Below are positions 22,881 through 33,158 of a stretch of 64,000 nt of DNA, in pieces. Numbering within the stretch: position 1 is the first letter of the stretch; each line of letters begins with the position of its first letter. Under the pieces are notes generated by a model that was given only the letters and a program-made list of their open reading frames with translations, ran no database searches and had not been told where the DNA came from. The position numbers and the translations under genes were made by a program. The stretch comes from Rhinopithecus roxellana (taxonomy: Eukaryota; Chordata; Mammalia; Primates; Cercopithecidae), in assembly GCF_007565055.1 (NCBI RefSeq), contig NC_044566.1, positions 58,201,332-58,265,331 of the forward strand. The letters are read 5' to 3'.

Positions 22881-25800
22881 TCCTTAAGGATGAAAGGCTA
22901 AAAATGGTCAGTTCCTAATGGAAAACCTTGCATCATCTGCTGCTATTTCTGGAAACATGAAGTTTGCTGCGTGGTCTCCTGGTCACAATGACTTTAGAAT
23001 CTAGAGCAGGGAAGTTTAAGGATGATGTAGTTCACGAGGCAGAGACGGGGCACCATTCTTTTTGTACTATCCTATTCTCTGTACGCTTTGATGGCCTTTA
23101 TTTTTATTTGATTTAAATTCCTCACAACATCTTTCTCATTGATATGGAGTTGAGTTTTGACATGGTTATTGTTAGGCCTGCTGTCCCCCGAGGGGGCTAT
23201 GTATTAACTACCATGGCGCATCCTTTCGCAGCCCCTCTGTGGCTTTCCTTCCAGCCTAGTGCACTGGGCTCATTTCGTCATCCTTCATTTCTCTCTAGCA
23301 TGCAGGCATTCTTCCCTGCTGCTCACGAATGATATTCCGCTCTGACAGCCAGCCTCACCACTTCCTCCAAACCCTTCATGTAAAAACTCGTCCTATCCAA
23401 GAAACCTTTACAGAAGGAAAATGGTACTTTTCAAGGAAACCAGTGATGAACTGGAAAACTACTGTCTGATCAGGACTCCCACTGACTGTCTTCACCGTCA
23501 TACCTCTCCACTACTCAGTAGCACTGCTTCCTAGGCTATACACTGCCCCCTTCTCTTTATCTTTTTCCACTTCCCTTACTAACTTTTCAATGACTCTCTA
23601 ATTGTTGCTCTATCTCAAATTGTGTAGATTCTGATTTTCAACTGAATTATATTTACTCGCATTTTCAATACAGTGAAGTAAACGTTGATTTTATTGGCTC
23701 ATTCATGTAAGTAAATGAAAGACAGCCAAATGGCCATATTGTTTTAATCAACATTTTTCATCATGTTCATAGTTTCTCTATGGATCTCCTTCTTATTTCT
23801 TTTAATCAACTATATGCTGAGTGCCTGTTCTTTTAGGCACTGTTGCTTTTACATTTATCTTGATTAGCTCAACCAAAAAGGAAAAGCAAGGATCAATAAG
23901 TATTGACACATTTGGGCAAGGGAGATGGCAAATTATATAGCTGATTTTTTCTGTTCCTTATAAAATAGAGTGTAACATTGTTCTGAAATTGTATGGATTA
24001 TGTTTTATGGGTTTACATGGAAACATAAATCCTAAATCATGTAAATTTCCATAAGAATGAACTCTGTCTTAGGACATGCTTTCTCTCCCTAACAGACTGT
24101 GGCTCCCATGTTCCATCAGTGCAGTCTCCACAGGCAGCAGTTTCTTCGGGACCATCATACCCAAGAGCACTTAGCAGTGGAAATGTAACCTTTATTATCA
24201 TTCTCCTCCATCTGAAGAAAACAGTTATAAAGCCTGCCGACCAATGCTGTCTTGGAAACTAAATGACAGAGAAATTATAAAGGGCCAAAAGAAAATGGTA
24301 TACACTATAATCAGTTGAATACAAATTTCAGTGGAACTTTTTTTCTTGGCAAATGTTGCTTTGCAGAGCCTTACCAGTTTTTTGTGGCAGCCTATTTGCT
24401 GGCTTGGGCCTTTGGGAGATTGTTACATTATTGCATGATGCAGTATATGGTGTTTTGGGGACTCCTGTGCCATATTTTCACTTTAAATCATCACTCATAG
24501 CCTGGTGTTTCATTGTTTATAACGGTGAAGTCAGTAATGAATTTTTGATCATAACAAACATGAAAAGACATACACTAAGCATTTACATACTGTGTCTGTG
24601 CTCTGTGCTGGGTTAGGATGGAAGTCTACAGCACTGTGTTTTAAAGCACTTTTCTCACCAGTCCTGCTCTTGCAGAATCCTTAAAGAGCACATTCCTACT
24701 GAGTAAGGGAAGGAAAAGGAGGTACCGTTTGTGGGGAAAGGTGAGGGGTCTCTCTGTAGAGTGTGTAACTTGTGACAAACCCAGAGTGAAGAAACTAGAG
24801 GGAAGTTGTGTTTTCCAACCCCAGTGAGCTTTCAGGTACTTGCAGTTCTCTGGGTAACTGCAGTAGTTTCTCTCCTTCTGATGCAACGTTGTTATGTTTT
24901 TCACTCAAACATACTTGCATCTTGATGATTCTACTCTCTAAGAAAGATGAAATGAAGAATTTTGAGAAATAGAGATTTCAGGGAGGGACAGAAATCAGGC
25001 AAATGGTTTTGAGTGCATACGTCTTAGAGCGTGTAGAATTAGGGCACCAGGTTACAGAGGCAGGGTAATCAGAGCATATTTCTTTTTTGAATGCAATATA
25101 CATTAATATTGCATGGACTATTTTCTCCTCTGTCTGTTTTACTTATTTTCAGAGGTAGATTTGCAGTGACCTAGTATCCCAGTTACCTTGTTCTTCTGAA
25201 GACACTCGCCAGAGACCGAGGCTGTCTTTATTCAGTGCTTAACTCAGTTAGCTATGTAGCTTGTGTTGAATTCTTGGAAGTTAGAACATGCCTACAAAAA
25301 TGATCCCAGAGCTGTAAGATTCAGTGATTTGAAACACCATGATAATGCCTCCCTTAAGCTGTTATGCCTATATTGATAAATAATAAAGGGGAAATTAGTA
25401 TGTTCTAAAACTAGTTGTATATTCTAATTGTAGCATATGTGTGGGGAGTAGGGGAGAAAGGGAGAGACAGAGAGAATGGAAGAGAATAAGAGAAAAAGGG
25501 AGATAAAGACAGATACTTTTCTTTTTACCATTATTTTGTTCCCTCCCCAATCAATGGCCACTGTGGAAATTCTAAGCCCAGCCTAGAAATTTCTGGAATT
25601 TTTGTTTAAATCACTTCCTTTTAAAGGGAGAGGGGATGGAGAATCTATAGGAAGACTTTTCATAAAGCAGACATGCATCTGTCTAACAAAGTGCTCTGTG
25701 GGGTGTTCCTGATACTAAGAACATTTAATATTTTCTAGAAAAATATATTTTAAGAGATAAAGGATTTAATAGGTCTTTCGCTTCTGGTAATCAGGTCATC

Positions 25801-26131
25801 AGATTAAAAAAATAGTAATCTAGAGGAGCTTTGTTATGGGCACCTCCTCTTGGTGATTAACTGCGACCTCTGTTATTTTTGTAAAGCAGTGATATTGAAT
25901 GCACCTGGAAAAAATTATAATCAGGTATAAAATTCAGTCATTAACTATGTCAGGTGTATGTATGGCTGCTTCAGATGGTGTACTGTGTTCATTTTATGTA
26001 GAAATATACTGATACTCACAGGACTCATCTATTGCAAAGTGCCTGTCTCTTAATAATATTTAGTGACTGAATTTTATTTCAACTTATCTGGTTTTTAGAT
26101 TATGTAAAACATCTAAAAGAAATAAATGTGA
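22881..26131. other. Unassigned, mostly unique-looking sequence
   Basis: I recognise only a possible minus-strand MIR core at about 23818-23875 (GAGTGCCTGTTC, then TAGGCACTGTTG) and a purine-rich run at about 25440-25512. No exon or RNA gene could be supported. 23150-23330 is relatively CpG-containing and holds the palindrome CCCCCGAGGGGG. Confidence 0.45.
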
Positions 26132-26228
26132 GGCTGGGTGCGGTGGCTCACACCTGTAATCCCAGCACTTTGGGAGGCTGAGGCGGGCGGATCACGAGGT
26201 TGGGAGATCGAGACCACCCTGGGTAACA
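26132..26228 (+). mobile_element. 3'-truncated Alu fragment (left-arm 5' part only)
   Basis: The first 95 or so bases of an Alu (GGCTGGGTGCGGTGGCTCAC to GAGACCACCCTGGGTAACA) stop abruptly. The rest of the left arm, the right arm and the A-tail are missing. Loss of the 3' end is unusual for target-primed insertion, so a later deletion or rearrangement is likely. Confidence 0.88.
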
Positions 26229-26689
26229 TAAATAAACCAAAGTGGTAAGAATGCAGAAAGGACGAATGAAACAAGTGCAGAAGTCCAAAAGTAAGCTTAT
26301 GCACATGACCAATATGATATTTCAGAGAAGAAAGGGTAGATTTTTGAAAAATAATGTTGAAACATCATATTATCCATTTTGAGTAAAATAAAGTCACATG
26401 CTTATGAATACAGAAAAGGCCACATGGAATAAAATGTTAGTATTTATTATGATAAGATTAGAAGAAAATAGTGAAGTTTTTGTTTGTTTTGTTTTGTAAT
26501 TTCATGGTAGAAGTGGAGTCTTCTTAGAATGTACATATGCAAGAATCCATACAGGAAAAATTATTCAATCTGAGTTAACTGCACAAAGAGAAAAAGAAAA
26601 AAAACTTAATATGTGATTCAGGATGCCATAATTAACATAACCATGCAGCTGGAGACTAAGAAAATGGCTGAATAAGAACACACCAGACC
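26229..26689. other. Unassigned A-rich sequence
   Basis: No element was recognised between the truncated Alu and the start of recognisable L2. Confidence 0.4.
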
Positions 26690-28920
26690 AACTTTGATGT
26701 GATCACACACCTCTAGCTGCCGCTCACGGTGCCTTGAAAAGTTTTGTACTGAAGTTACATTGCCCAAGTCAAATAGCCCGTTCATTCCCATTTCTTTACA
26801 AACCTCTAACACCCACTCCTTCCTTCTCATTCTCGGCTGGTGATCTTATTTCACTGAGAAAATAGAATCAATACATTAGAACAATTCCTCGTTCTCTGAC
26901 CAACACATCGACCAGTCCACCTGCTGTGCATGTGGATATTTCACTTGTTGCTTCTTATAAACGGATGAAAAATCTGTGCTCTTAGCAAAACTCAGAGTCT
27001 TTGCTTGTGCACTGACTCACGTAGCTTCCAATCTGCTCAAGGACTTGCTTCTGCAATTGTCTGCTCTCTCTTTGACACCATTAATCTACTGGTTCATTGT
27101 TATTACCATACAAACATCTTAGAAGAACATCTCCCATATTACAAAAATAAAGTAAATCTTCTTATTGCTTTAGAACAATTAAATTGCCCCGAAGAGTTTT
27201 GCTGTTCTCTAAGGCAAAATTTCTGCAAAATGGACTTTGTGTGCCCATCTCCTCTGCCATTCTCTCTAGAGACCAATTCACTTAGACTTTTGTCTCCCTC
27301 CAGAATCGCTTGAACCCGGGAGGCAGAGGTTGCAGTGAGCCAAGATCGTGCCACTGCACTCCAGCCTGGGTGACAGAGCGAGACTCCATCTCAAAAAAAT
27401 AAAATAAAAAAGAATTTTGTCTCTCTGCACTAAAACCTTTTTCCAAAGTAACCAATGACCTTCACATTTCCGAAAACAATGGTCTCTTCCAAAACTTCAA
27501 TTTAAATCTATTTCTTTGTCACTTAATATTTGAGCTTGGAATCTGATATGAACAATAGCTCCTGCCATATTCTACTGGTCAAAGCTATCACAGATCTCAG
27601 TCCTAGTTGAAGTCAGAGAAGAAAGGACTATTTGGGGATCATAGGGCTTCAAAAGGATAAATACAAAACAGCTACAGAATTAAATTTAATTGACTGTGTA
27701 CCTGGCCCTGTTCTAAATGCTTTCCTTGGCTTTTGGGACCCCACACTTTCCTGTGTTTTCTCCCATCTCACTGGTCATTTCTTCTAAGGCCTCCGTGACG
27801 GGTCTCCTCCTGTTCTTCCCTCATGGACATTGAAGGGCTTCGGTACTTGGTCTTGGACAGCTTCACCTTCAGGCCTACACTGATTTCTAGAGTTCCATGG
27901 CTTTAAATATTGTCTATGCACTGGTGACCCATAGGTTCCTGCCACCTCATCCACCACCTCCCCCTTGAACTCCAGACTCCTTCGCATTTCTGGCTAGAAG
28001 ACAGTGAGAGAGCAAATAGGCTTCTCAAGCTCAACATGTGTGAGGCTCTTCCTTGCTTTTCCTTCCAGTCATCACCTCAGCAAAGGGCATCGCCACTCAC
28101 TTAGTGTTCAGGTCAAACATCTTAGAATGATCTTTTCTCTCTTTCTCCTCATAGTGCATCAACTGCACTTGTCAGCTTTACACTCACAATATATTTGTAA
28201 TCTGGTGATTTTTTACCACAGTCCAGTTATCTCTTGCCTGGACTACAGAAATAACCTCCTGAGTAAGGCAATGACTTTCCCTGTGATCTTTCAGCTCCCA
28301 TTCTTCCCGACACCTCCTTGCATACATGTGCACACATCCAGCCTATCTTGCCCAGTGGCCAGCCTGGTCCTTCTCAGATGGGAATCAGATTGCATTAATT
28401 CCCTACTCAAAATGCTGAATAGTTTTCATCCTCCAGTGAAATAAATCCACAGTCCACCATTTACAAGACCTTAAATTTTCTGGGCCCTGGCTGTCGCTCT
28501 AGAGTGGCATCTTACTACCACTGACTACCTGTGGTCCTCTAGCCAAACCAGCCTCCTTGCAAGTTTCTGGAACACAACAGATATTCCCCATCTCAGGGCC
28601 TTTGCATACGCTACATTCTCAGAGTGAAATGTTTTGCCTCCAGATATCAGCTCATTTCAGTGCTCAAATGGCCCCCCTAGCTGGCCTATCTAAAAAGCAC
28701 ACTTCACCATTGTATGTCACCTACCCAACTCTGTTACTCTTTGTAACACTTATAAAACATGCCTGTCTTTCATTGTTTAATGTATATCTTCCACAATAAA
28801 CTAAGTCCAAGAGAGTGGGACTTTGTCTTACTCACATCTGTATTTCCGGTATCTAGTACAATGCCTGGCACAAAGTTTCCAATAAATACCTTTTAAATAA
28901 ATTAATTAATGAATAAAGGA
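26690..28920 (+). mobile_element. Long L2 LINE relic (reverse-transcriptase region to 3' end)
   Basis: Collinear L2 blocks run across 2.2 kb: TTATTTCACTGAGAAAATAGAA, GCTCAAGGACTTGCTTCTGCAA, AGTAACCAATGACCTTCAC, CATGGCTTTAAATATTGTCTATG, TTGAACTCCAGACTCC, TCTCTTGCCTGGACTACAG, and the end CAATGCCTGGCACAAAG plus AATAAATACC. The equivalent of the reverse-transcriptase YADD motif (about 27914-27929) is disrupted. Open frames at 28004-28444 and 28557-28799 are remnants without function. A short Alu insertion (27303-27411) splits it. Confidence 0.75.
27303..27411 (+). mobile_element. 5'-truncated Alu fragment (right arm) inserted in L2
   Basis: The Alu sequence runs only from GAATCGCTTGAACCCGGGAG to the A-rich tail. 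The flanks at 27285-27302 and 27412-27429 match at about 15 of 18 positions (core TTTTGTCTC), a target-site duplication. L2 sequence resumes smoothly on both sides. It is therefore an independent short insertion, not the other half of the Alu piece at 26132. Confidence 0.88.
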
Positions 28921-29600
28921 CAAACCACAGACTAGAAAAAAAGTATTTGTGGCATATAGAACAGCAAACAAATTAATATTCAGAATGCAAAGAGCTGCCA
29001 CAAAACAATAAATACAAAGAGGCAATCTAATAAACGTTTTTTTCTATAAAAGGATTATCAATAGTGAATTCACTGAAAAAGAAACCCAAGTAGTAATAAA
29101 CACATGAAAAGATGCTACAAACTTCACAAATAATCAGAGAAATGTCAATTAAAACAATAAGCTACCACTTTTGTTTTTACTCAGAGTGGCAAAATTTAAA
29201 TGACAACATCCATTGGTGGCCTGTATTTGGATAAATGAACACTATTGTGAAATACTGGTGACAATATAAATGAGCAAAGATTTTAGTTTGGGGGTAGAGC
29301 AATTTGGTATCATGTATCATAATTTTAATAACTTATGCCTCAGTAATTTGACTTCTATGGATCTGAAATTTACATAAAATATGTACAAGTCTGTTTACTG
29401 CAGCACTGTTTTATTTAATAAAAGCTAGAAATAATCTAAATATTCATTAATAGGAGCATTGATTAACTTTGAGATGAAGAAAGGGATGAAAATAAGGAAT
29501 AAAAGAGAATCTTAAAATTCTATTTTATATGATTTTTTTTAGTGTTGAGGGAGTATGTAAATATTTTTTAATATCTCATGGCAATTGGAAAACGTTTCAG
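28921..29600 (+). mobile_element. Old L1 (L1M-type) ORF2 3' part
   Basis: Degraded plus-strand L1 ORF2 C-terminal blocks are visible: CAGAATGCAAAGAGCTGCC, ACACATGAAAAGATGCTACA, TAATCAGAGAAATGTCAATT, AAAACAATAAGCTACCAC and CTGTTTACTGCAGCACTG. Many indels remove any reading frame. Confidence 0.7.
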
Positions 29601-29649
29601 GGGTGAGAACTAGGTATAGCTCTAGAAGGCCCACTAAATAGCCCTGGAG

Positions 29650-30150
29650 AGGAGGGAGTTATATTGCTGTCTATTGTTTGATAACAAATTCAAAAACTTA
29701 GTGTCTTAAAATCATTTGTTGTAGTTCATGGTTTCTGGGTCAGAGATGTGAGCAGGACTCAGTGCGTGATTCTTCTGCTCCACATGGCTCTGCAGGGTCG
29801 CCCAGTGGTCTTCAGCTGGTGGGTGGGTTTGTCTGGAGGGCTCGAGAGGGTTTATTCACAGATCTGTCACTTTAGGGGCGTGGTTGGAACCCTGGGTTCA
29901 GCCGAGACTGGCAGCCAGGGAAGCTCCACATGGCCTCTCCCGCATGGTGGTCGTGAGGTAGCTGGACTTCTGATGTGGTGGCAGAACTCACGGAGACAGG
30001 GGGCGAGAGTGGGGAAACCGAAGCCACTAGTGACTTAAGATTTAGTCTCAGAATTTGGCACAGTGTTAACATTTGCCATATTTTATTGATCAAAACAGTC
30101 ATAAAATCCACACATATGCAAGAAGAAGAGTCGTGGGCCCCACCTCTCAA
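29650..30150 (+). repeat. Ancient interspersed repeat, family not named
   Basis: The block AACTTAGTGTCTTAAAATCATTTGT followed by TTTCTGGGTCAGAGATG, GTGCGTGATTCTTCTGC and GCTCCACATGGCCTCTC follows a common mammalian repeat pattern with 'cttagtggcttaaaacaac' at its start. I cannot name the family with confidence; an old LTR or a DNA transposon are both possible. Confidence 0.45.
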
Positions 30151-31032
30151 TGAGAAGAGAGTTAAAAATTTCAGACCCAGCGAAAAGAGTGTCAGAAAGT
30201 TAAGGCCATCTTTAAATGAACTGCATTGATCAGTCCATGATTCTGCATCTGGCCTAGCTTCCATTTGTAGATGACTAGTATTGACCCTAACCATGCTCAT
30301 TCTTACTTTGGGTAAAACAATGTGTTCTGCTTCACGTAACTGGATAGAGAAGTCTAATAGTAAAGCTGAAGCCTAGCCTGAGGCTGAGTGTAGAGATCAG
30401 ACTGGAGTTACACATTTGAGAGGCAAAGTGTATGGTGGTAATGAAAATCTCAGGAGTGAAGGATGTCACCCAAAGCACACAGAGATGGTTAAAGATGGAT
30501 TAAGGCCCATACTAAATTAGCACTGTGGTGATTATTTTCTTAATAGCTGGGTTTAGGAAAAGAAAAATTTGACTGTTGGTTTGAACTAGGGAGAAAATCA
30601 TCAGGGAGGATTTGAAGGAATGCCAGGAGTGTAGTGCTCTCCAGTGGTTTCATATGTTGATGTTTATTTTCAACATGTTGTGAGCTTCTCAAAGACACAT
30701 AGAAAATTACAAGTTCCCATGAAGAGGGGGATACCACAAACCACCATATTGTTCAGTCAACAGGGAAGAAGTTTCAACAAAGAGGGAATTGGTGGTCTGA
30801 AACAGACTGAATTTCTCTTCAAAATCCTCTGCTTTGAAGAAATTACAAATGAAATTCATGCATGTTATAGTAGTCAAACTGTAAAGAATTCTTTTAATTG
30901 AATAGTGAAAGACAATCCCATCCCCAGTTCCACTTCCTTTATCTTTTTTTCTAATTAGCTTTATTTTATATTTATTTTATTCTTGAAAATATTTATGAGT
31001 TATTTTAAGCATTCAGAAAGTCAGAGTAATAT
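30151..31032. other. Unassigned sequence upstream of L1 copy B
   Basis: Nothing was recognised. The last 100 bases are AT-rich, a favourable setting for L1 endonuclease cleavage. Confidence 0.45.
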
Positions 31033-31043
31033 AAGAAAAATCC
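31033..31043 (+). repeat. Target-site duplication, left copy, of L1 copy B
   Basis: AAGAAAAATCC is repeated at 37227-37237 directly after the A-tail. Three bases (31044-31046) lie between it and the canonical L1 start and may be untemplated or part of the transcript. The complement reads TTCTT/A at the nick, close to the L1 endonuclease consensus. Confidence 0.88.
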
Positions 31044-31046
31044 GAG

Positions 31047-32078
31047 GGGGGCGGAGCAAGATGGCCGAATAGGAACAGCTCCAGTCTCTAACTCCCAGCG
31101 CGAGCGACACAGAAGACCGGTGATTTCTGCATTTTCAACTGAGGTACTGGGGTCATCTCACTAGGGAGTGCCGGACAGTTGGTGCTGGTCAGCTGCTGCA
31201 GCCTGACCAGCGAGAGCTGAAGCAGGGCGAGGCATCGCCTCACCTGGAAGCGCAAGGGGGAAGGGAATCCGTTTTCCTACCAGGGGAACTGAGACACACA
31301 ACACCTGGAAAATCGGGAAACTCCCACCCCAATACGGCGCTTTAAGCAAACAGGTACACCAGGAGAATATATCCCACACCTGGCCGGGAGGGTCCCACGC
31401 CCACGGAGCCTCCCTCACTGCTAACACAGCAGTCTGCCTCGATCTATCCGCAAGGCAGCAGTGAGGCTGGGGGAGGGGCGCCCGCCATTGCTGAGGCTTA
31501 AGTAGGTAAACAAAGCCGCTGGGAAGCTCGAACTGGGTGGAGCTCACAGCAGCTCAAGGAAGCCTGCCTGTCTCTGTAGACTCCACCTCTGGGGACAGCG
31601 CACAGCTGAAGACCAACAGGGGAAGCAGCGGGGGCCGGTGCAGACGCGAACGACTCTGTCTGACAGCTTTGGGGAGAGCCGTGGATCTCCCAACACGGAG
31701 GTTGAGATCTGAGAACGGACAGACTGCCTGCTCAGGTGGGTCCCTGACCCCTGAGTAGCCTAGCTGGGAGACATCCCCCACTAGGGGCAGTCTGACACCC
31801 CACACCTCACAGGGTGGAGGACACCCCTGAGAGGAAACTTCCAAAGGAAGAATCAGACAGGTACACTCGCTGTTCAGCAATATTCTATCTTCGGCAACCT
31901 CTGCTGCTGATACCCAGGCAAACAGGGTCTGGAGTGGACCTCAAGCAATCTCCAACAGACCAACAGACACTCCTTCTGACTGTCAGAAGGAAAACTATCA
32001 AACAGGAAGGACACCTATACCAAAACCCCATCAGTACGTCACCATCATCAAAGACCAGAGACGGATACAATCACAAAG
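31047..32078 (+). promoter_or_regulatory. L1 copy B 5' UTR / internal promoter
   Basis: The leader holds the YY1-type AAGATGGCC at 31058-31066 and retained CpGs. The segment at about 31826-31951 corresponds to the stretch that great-ape L1s lost and that KRAB zinc-finger ZNF93 is known to bind in apes. Near the end, the stretch after 31960 (CCAACAGACACTCCTTCTG) differs from the GCAGCTGAGGGTCCTG found in L1HS. Promoter function is inferred from the family. Confidence 0.87.
31161..31547 (-). CDS. ORF0-like antisense frame of L1 copy B
   Basis: This is a 128-codon antisense frame, collinear with the one in copy A and beginning at the position of primate L1 ORF0. Both copies keep it open with only a few residue differences. 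It ends in a stretch rich in Ala/Gln (AGQAAAADQH). A second antisense frame of 108 codons (31554-31880) lies immediately upstream of it. Expression is unproven; the assignment rests on position and the conserved start block. Confidence 0.55.
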   Translation of the reverse strand: MSSTQFELPSGFVYLLKPQQWRAPLPQPHCCLADRSRQTAVLAVREAPWAWDPPGQVWDIFSWCTCLLKAPYWGGSFPIFQVLCVSVPLVGKRIPFPLALPGEAMPRPASALAGQAAAADQHQLSGTP

Positions 32079-33095
32079 ATGGGGAAGAAGCAGGGCAGAA
32101 AAGCTGGAAATTCAAAAAATAAGAGCGCATCTCCCCCTGCAAAGGAGTGCAGCCCATCGCCAGCAACGGATCAAAGCTGGTCAGAGAATGACTTGGACGA
32201 GATGAGAGAAGAAGGCTTCAGTCCATCAAACTTCTCAGAGCTAAAGGAGGAATTACGTACCCAGCGCAAAGAAACTAATAATCTTGAAAAAAGAGTGGAA
32301 GAATTGACAGCTAGACTAATTAATGCAGAGAAGATCATAAACGAAATGACAGAGATGAAAACCATGACACGAGAAATACGTGACAAATGCACAAGCTTCA
32401 ATAACCGACTCGATCAACTGGAAGAAAGAGTATCAGCAACTGAGGATCAAATGAATGAAATGAAGCGAGAAGAGAAACCAAAAGAAAAAAGAAGAAAAAG
32501 AAATGAACAAAGCCTGCAAGAAGTATGGGATTATGTAAAAAGACCAAATCTACGTGTGATTGGGGTGCCTGAAAGTGAGGGGGAAAATGGAACCAAGTTG
32601 GAAAACACTCTTCAGGATATCATCCAGGAGAACTTCCCCAACCTAGTAGGGCAGGCCAACATTCAAATTCAGGAAATACAGAGAACGCCACAAAGATACT
32701 CCTCCAGAAGAGCAACTCCAAGACACATAATTGCCAGATTCACCAAAGTTGAAATGAAGGAAAAAATCTTAAGGGCAGCCAGAGAGAAAGGTCGGGTTAC
32801 CCACAAAGGGAAGCCCATCAGACTAACAGCAGATCTCTCGGCAGAAACTCTACAAGCCAGAAGAGAGTGGGGGCCAATATTCAACGTTCTTAAAGAAAAG
32901 AATTTTCAACCCAGAATTTCATATCCAGCCAAACTCAGTTTCATAAGTGAAGGAGAAATAAAATCCTTTACAGATAAGCAAATGCTTAGAGATTTTGTCA
33001 CCACCAGGCCTGCCTTACAAGAGACCCTGAAGGAAGCCCTAAACATGGAAAGGAACGACCGGTACCAGCCATTGCAAAAACATGCCAAAATGTAA
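32079..33095 (+). CDS. ORF1: L1 ORF1p, intact (RNA-binding chaperone)
   Basis: A 338-residue protein, the same length as human L1 ORF1p. ORF1p trimerises, coats L1 RNA in cytoplasmic particles and acts as a nucleic-acid chaperone. In order there is a basic, Ser/Pro-rich N-terminus with the Ser-Pro sites S18 and S27, a heptad-rich coiled coil (about residues 50-150, e.g. ELKEELRTQRKE), an RRM (about 157-252, with RPNLRVIGVPE), and a C-terminal domain (about 264-323). The start follows CACAAAG and is the ATG used by the family. No internal stop is present, in contrast to copy A's codon 110. It is followed after 63 bp by ORF2. Confidence 0.96.
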   Translation: MGKKQGRKAGNSKNKSASPPAKECSPSPATDQSWSENDLDEMREEGFSPSNFSELKEELRTQRKETNNLEKRVEELTARLINAEKIINEMTEMKTMTREIRDKCTSFNNRLDQLEERVSATEDQMNEMKREEKPKEKRRKRNEQSLQEVWDYVKRPNLRVIGVPESEGENGTKLENTLQDIIQENFPNLVGQANIQIQEIQRTPQRYSSRRATPRHIIARFTKVEMKEKILRAAREKGRVTHKGKPIRLTADLSAETLQARREWGPIFNVLKEKNFQPRISYPAKLSFISEGEIKSFTDKQMLRDFVTTRPALQETLKEALNMERNDRYQPLQKHAKM

Positions 33096-33158
33096 AGACC
33101 ATCGAGGCTAGGAAGAAACTGCATCAACTAACGAGCAAAATAACCAGTTAATATCATA
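33096..33158 (+). other. 63-bp inter-ORF spacer of L1 copy B
   Basis: The spacer between the ORF1 stop and the ORF2 ATG has the normal primate L1 length. ORF2 is translated by unconventional termination/reinitiation in this family; the spacer supports the chosen ORF2 start. Confidence 0.85.

Noticed and set aside
23180..23200. CCCCCGAGGGGG palindrome in a CpG-bearing patch, considered as a CpG island or promoter
   Set aside because: CpG density falls off within a few hundred bases, and no TATA, initiator or exon context was visible.
30151..30300. Possible short coding exon near 29872-30300 (minus)
   Set aside because: It overlaps an old interspersed repeat and shows no splice pair that I could support.
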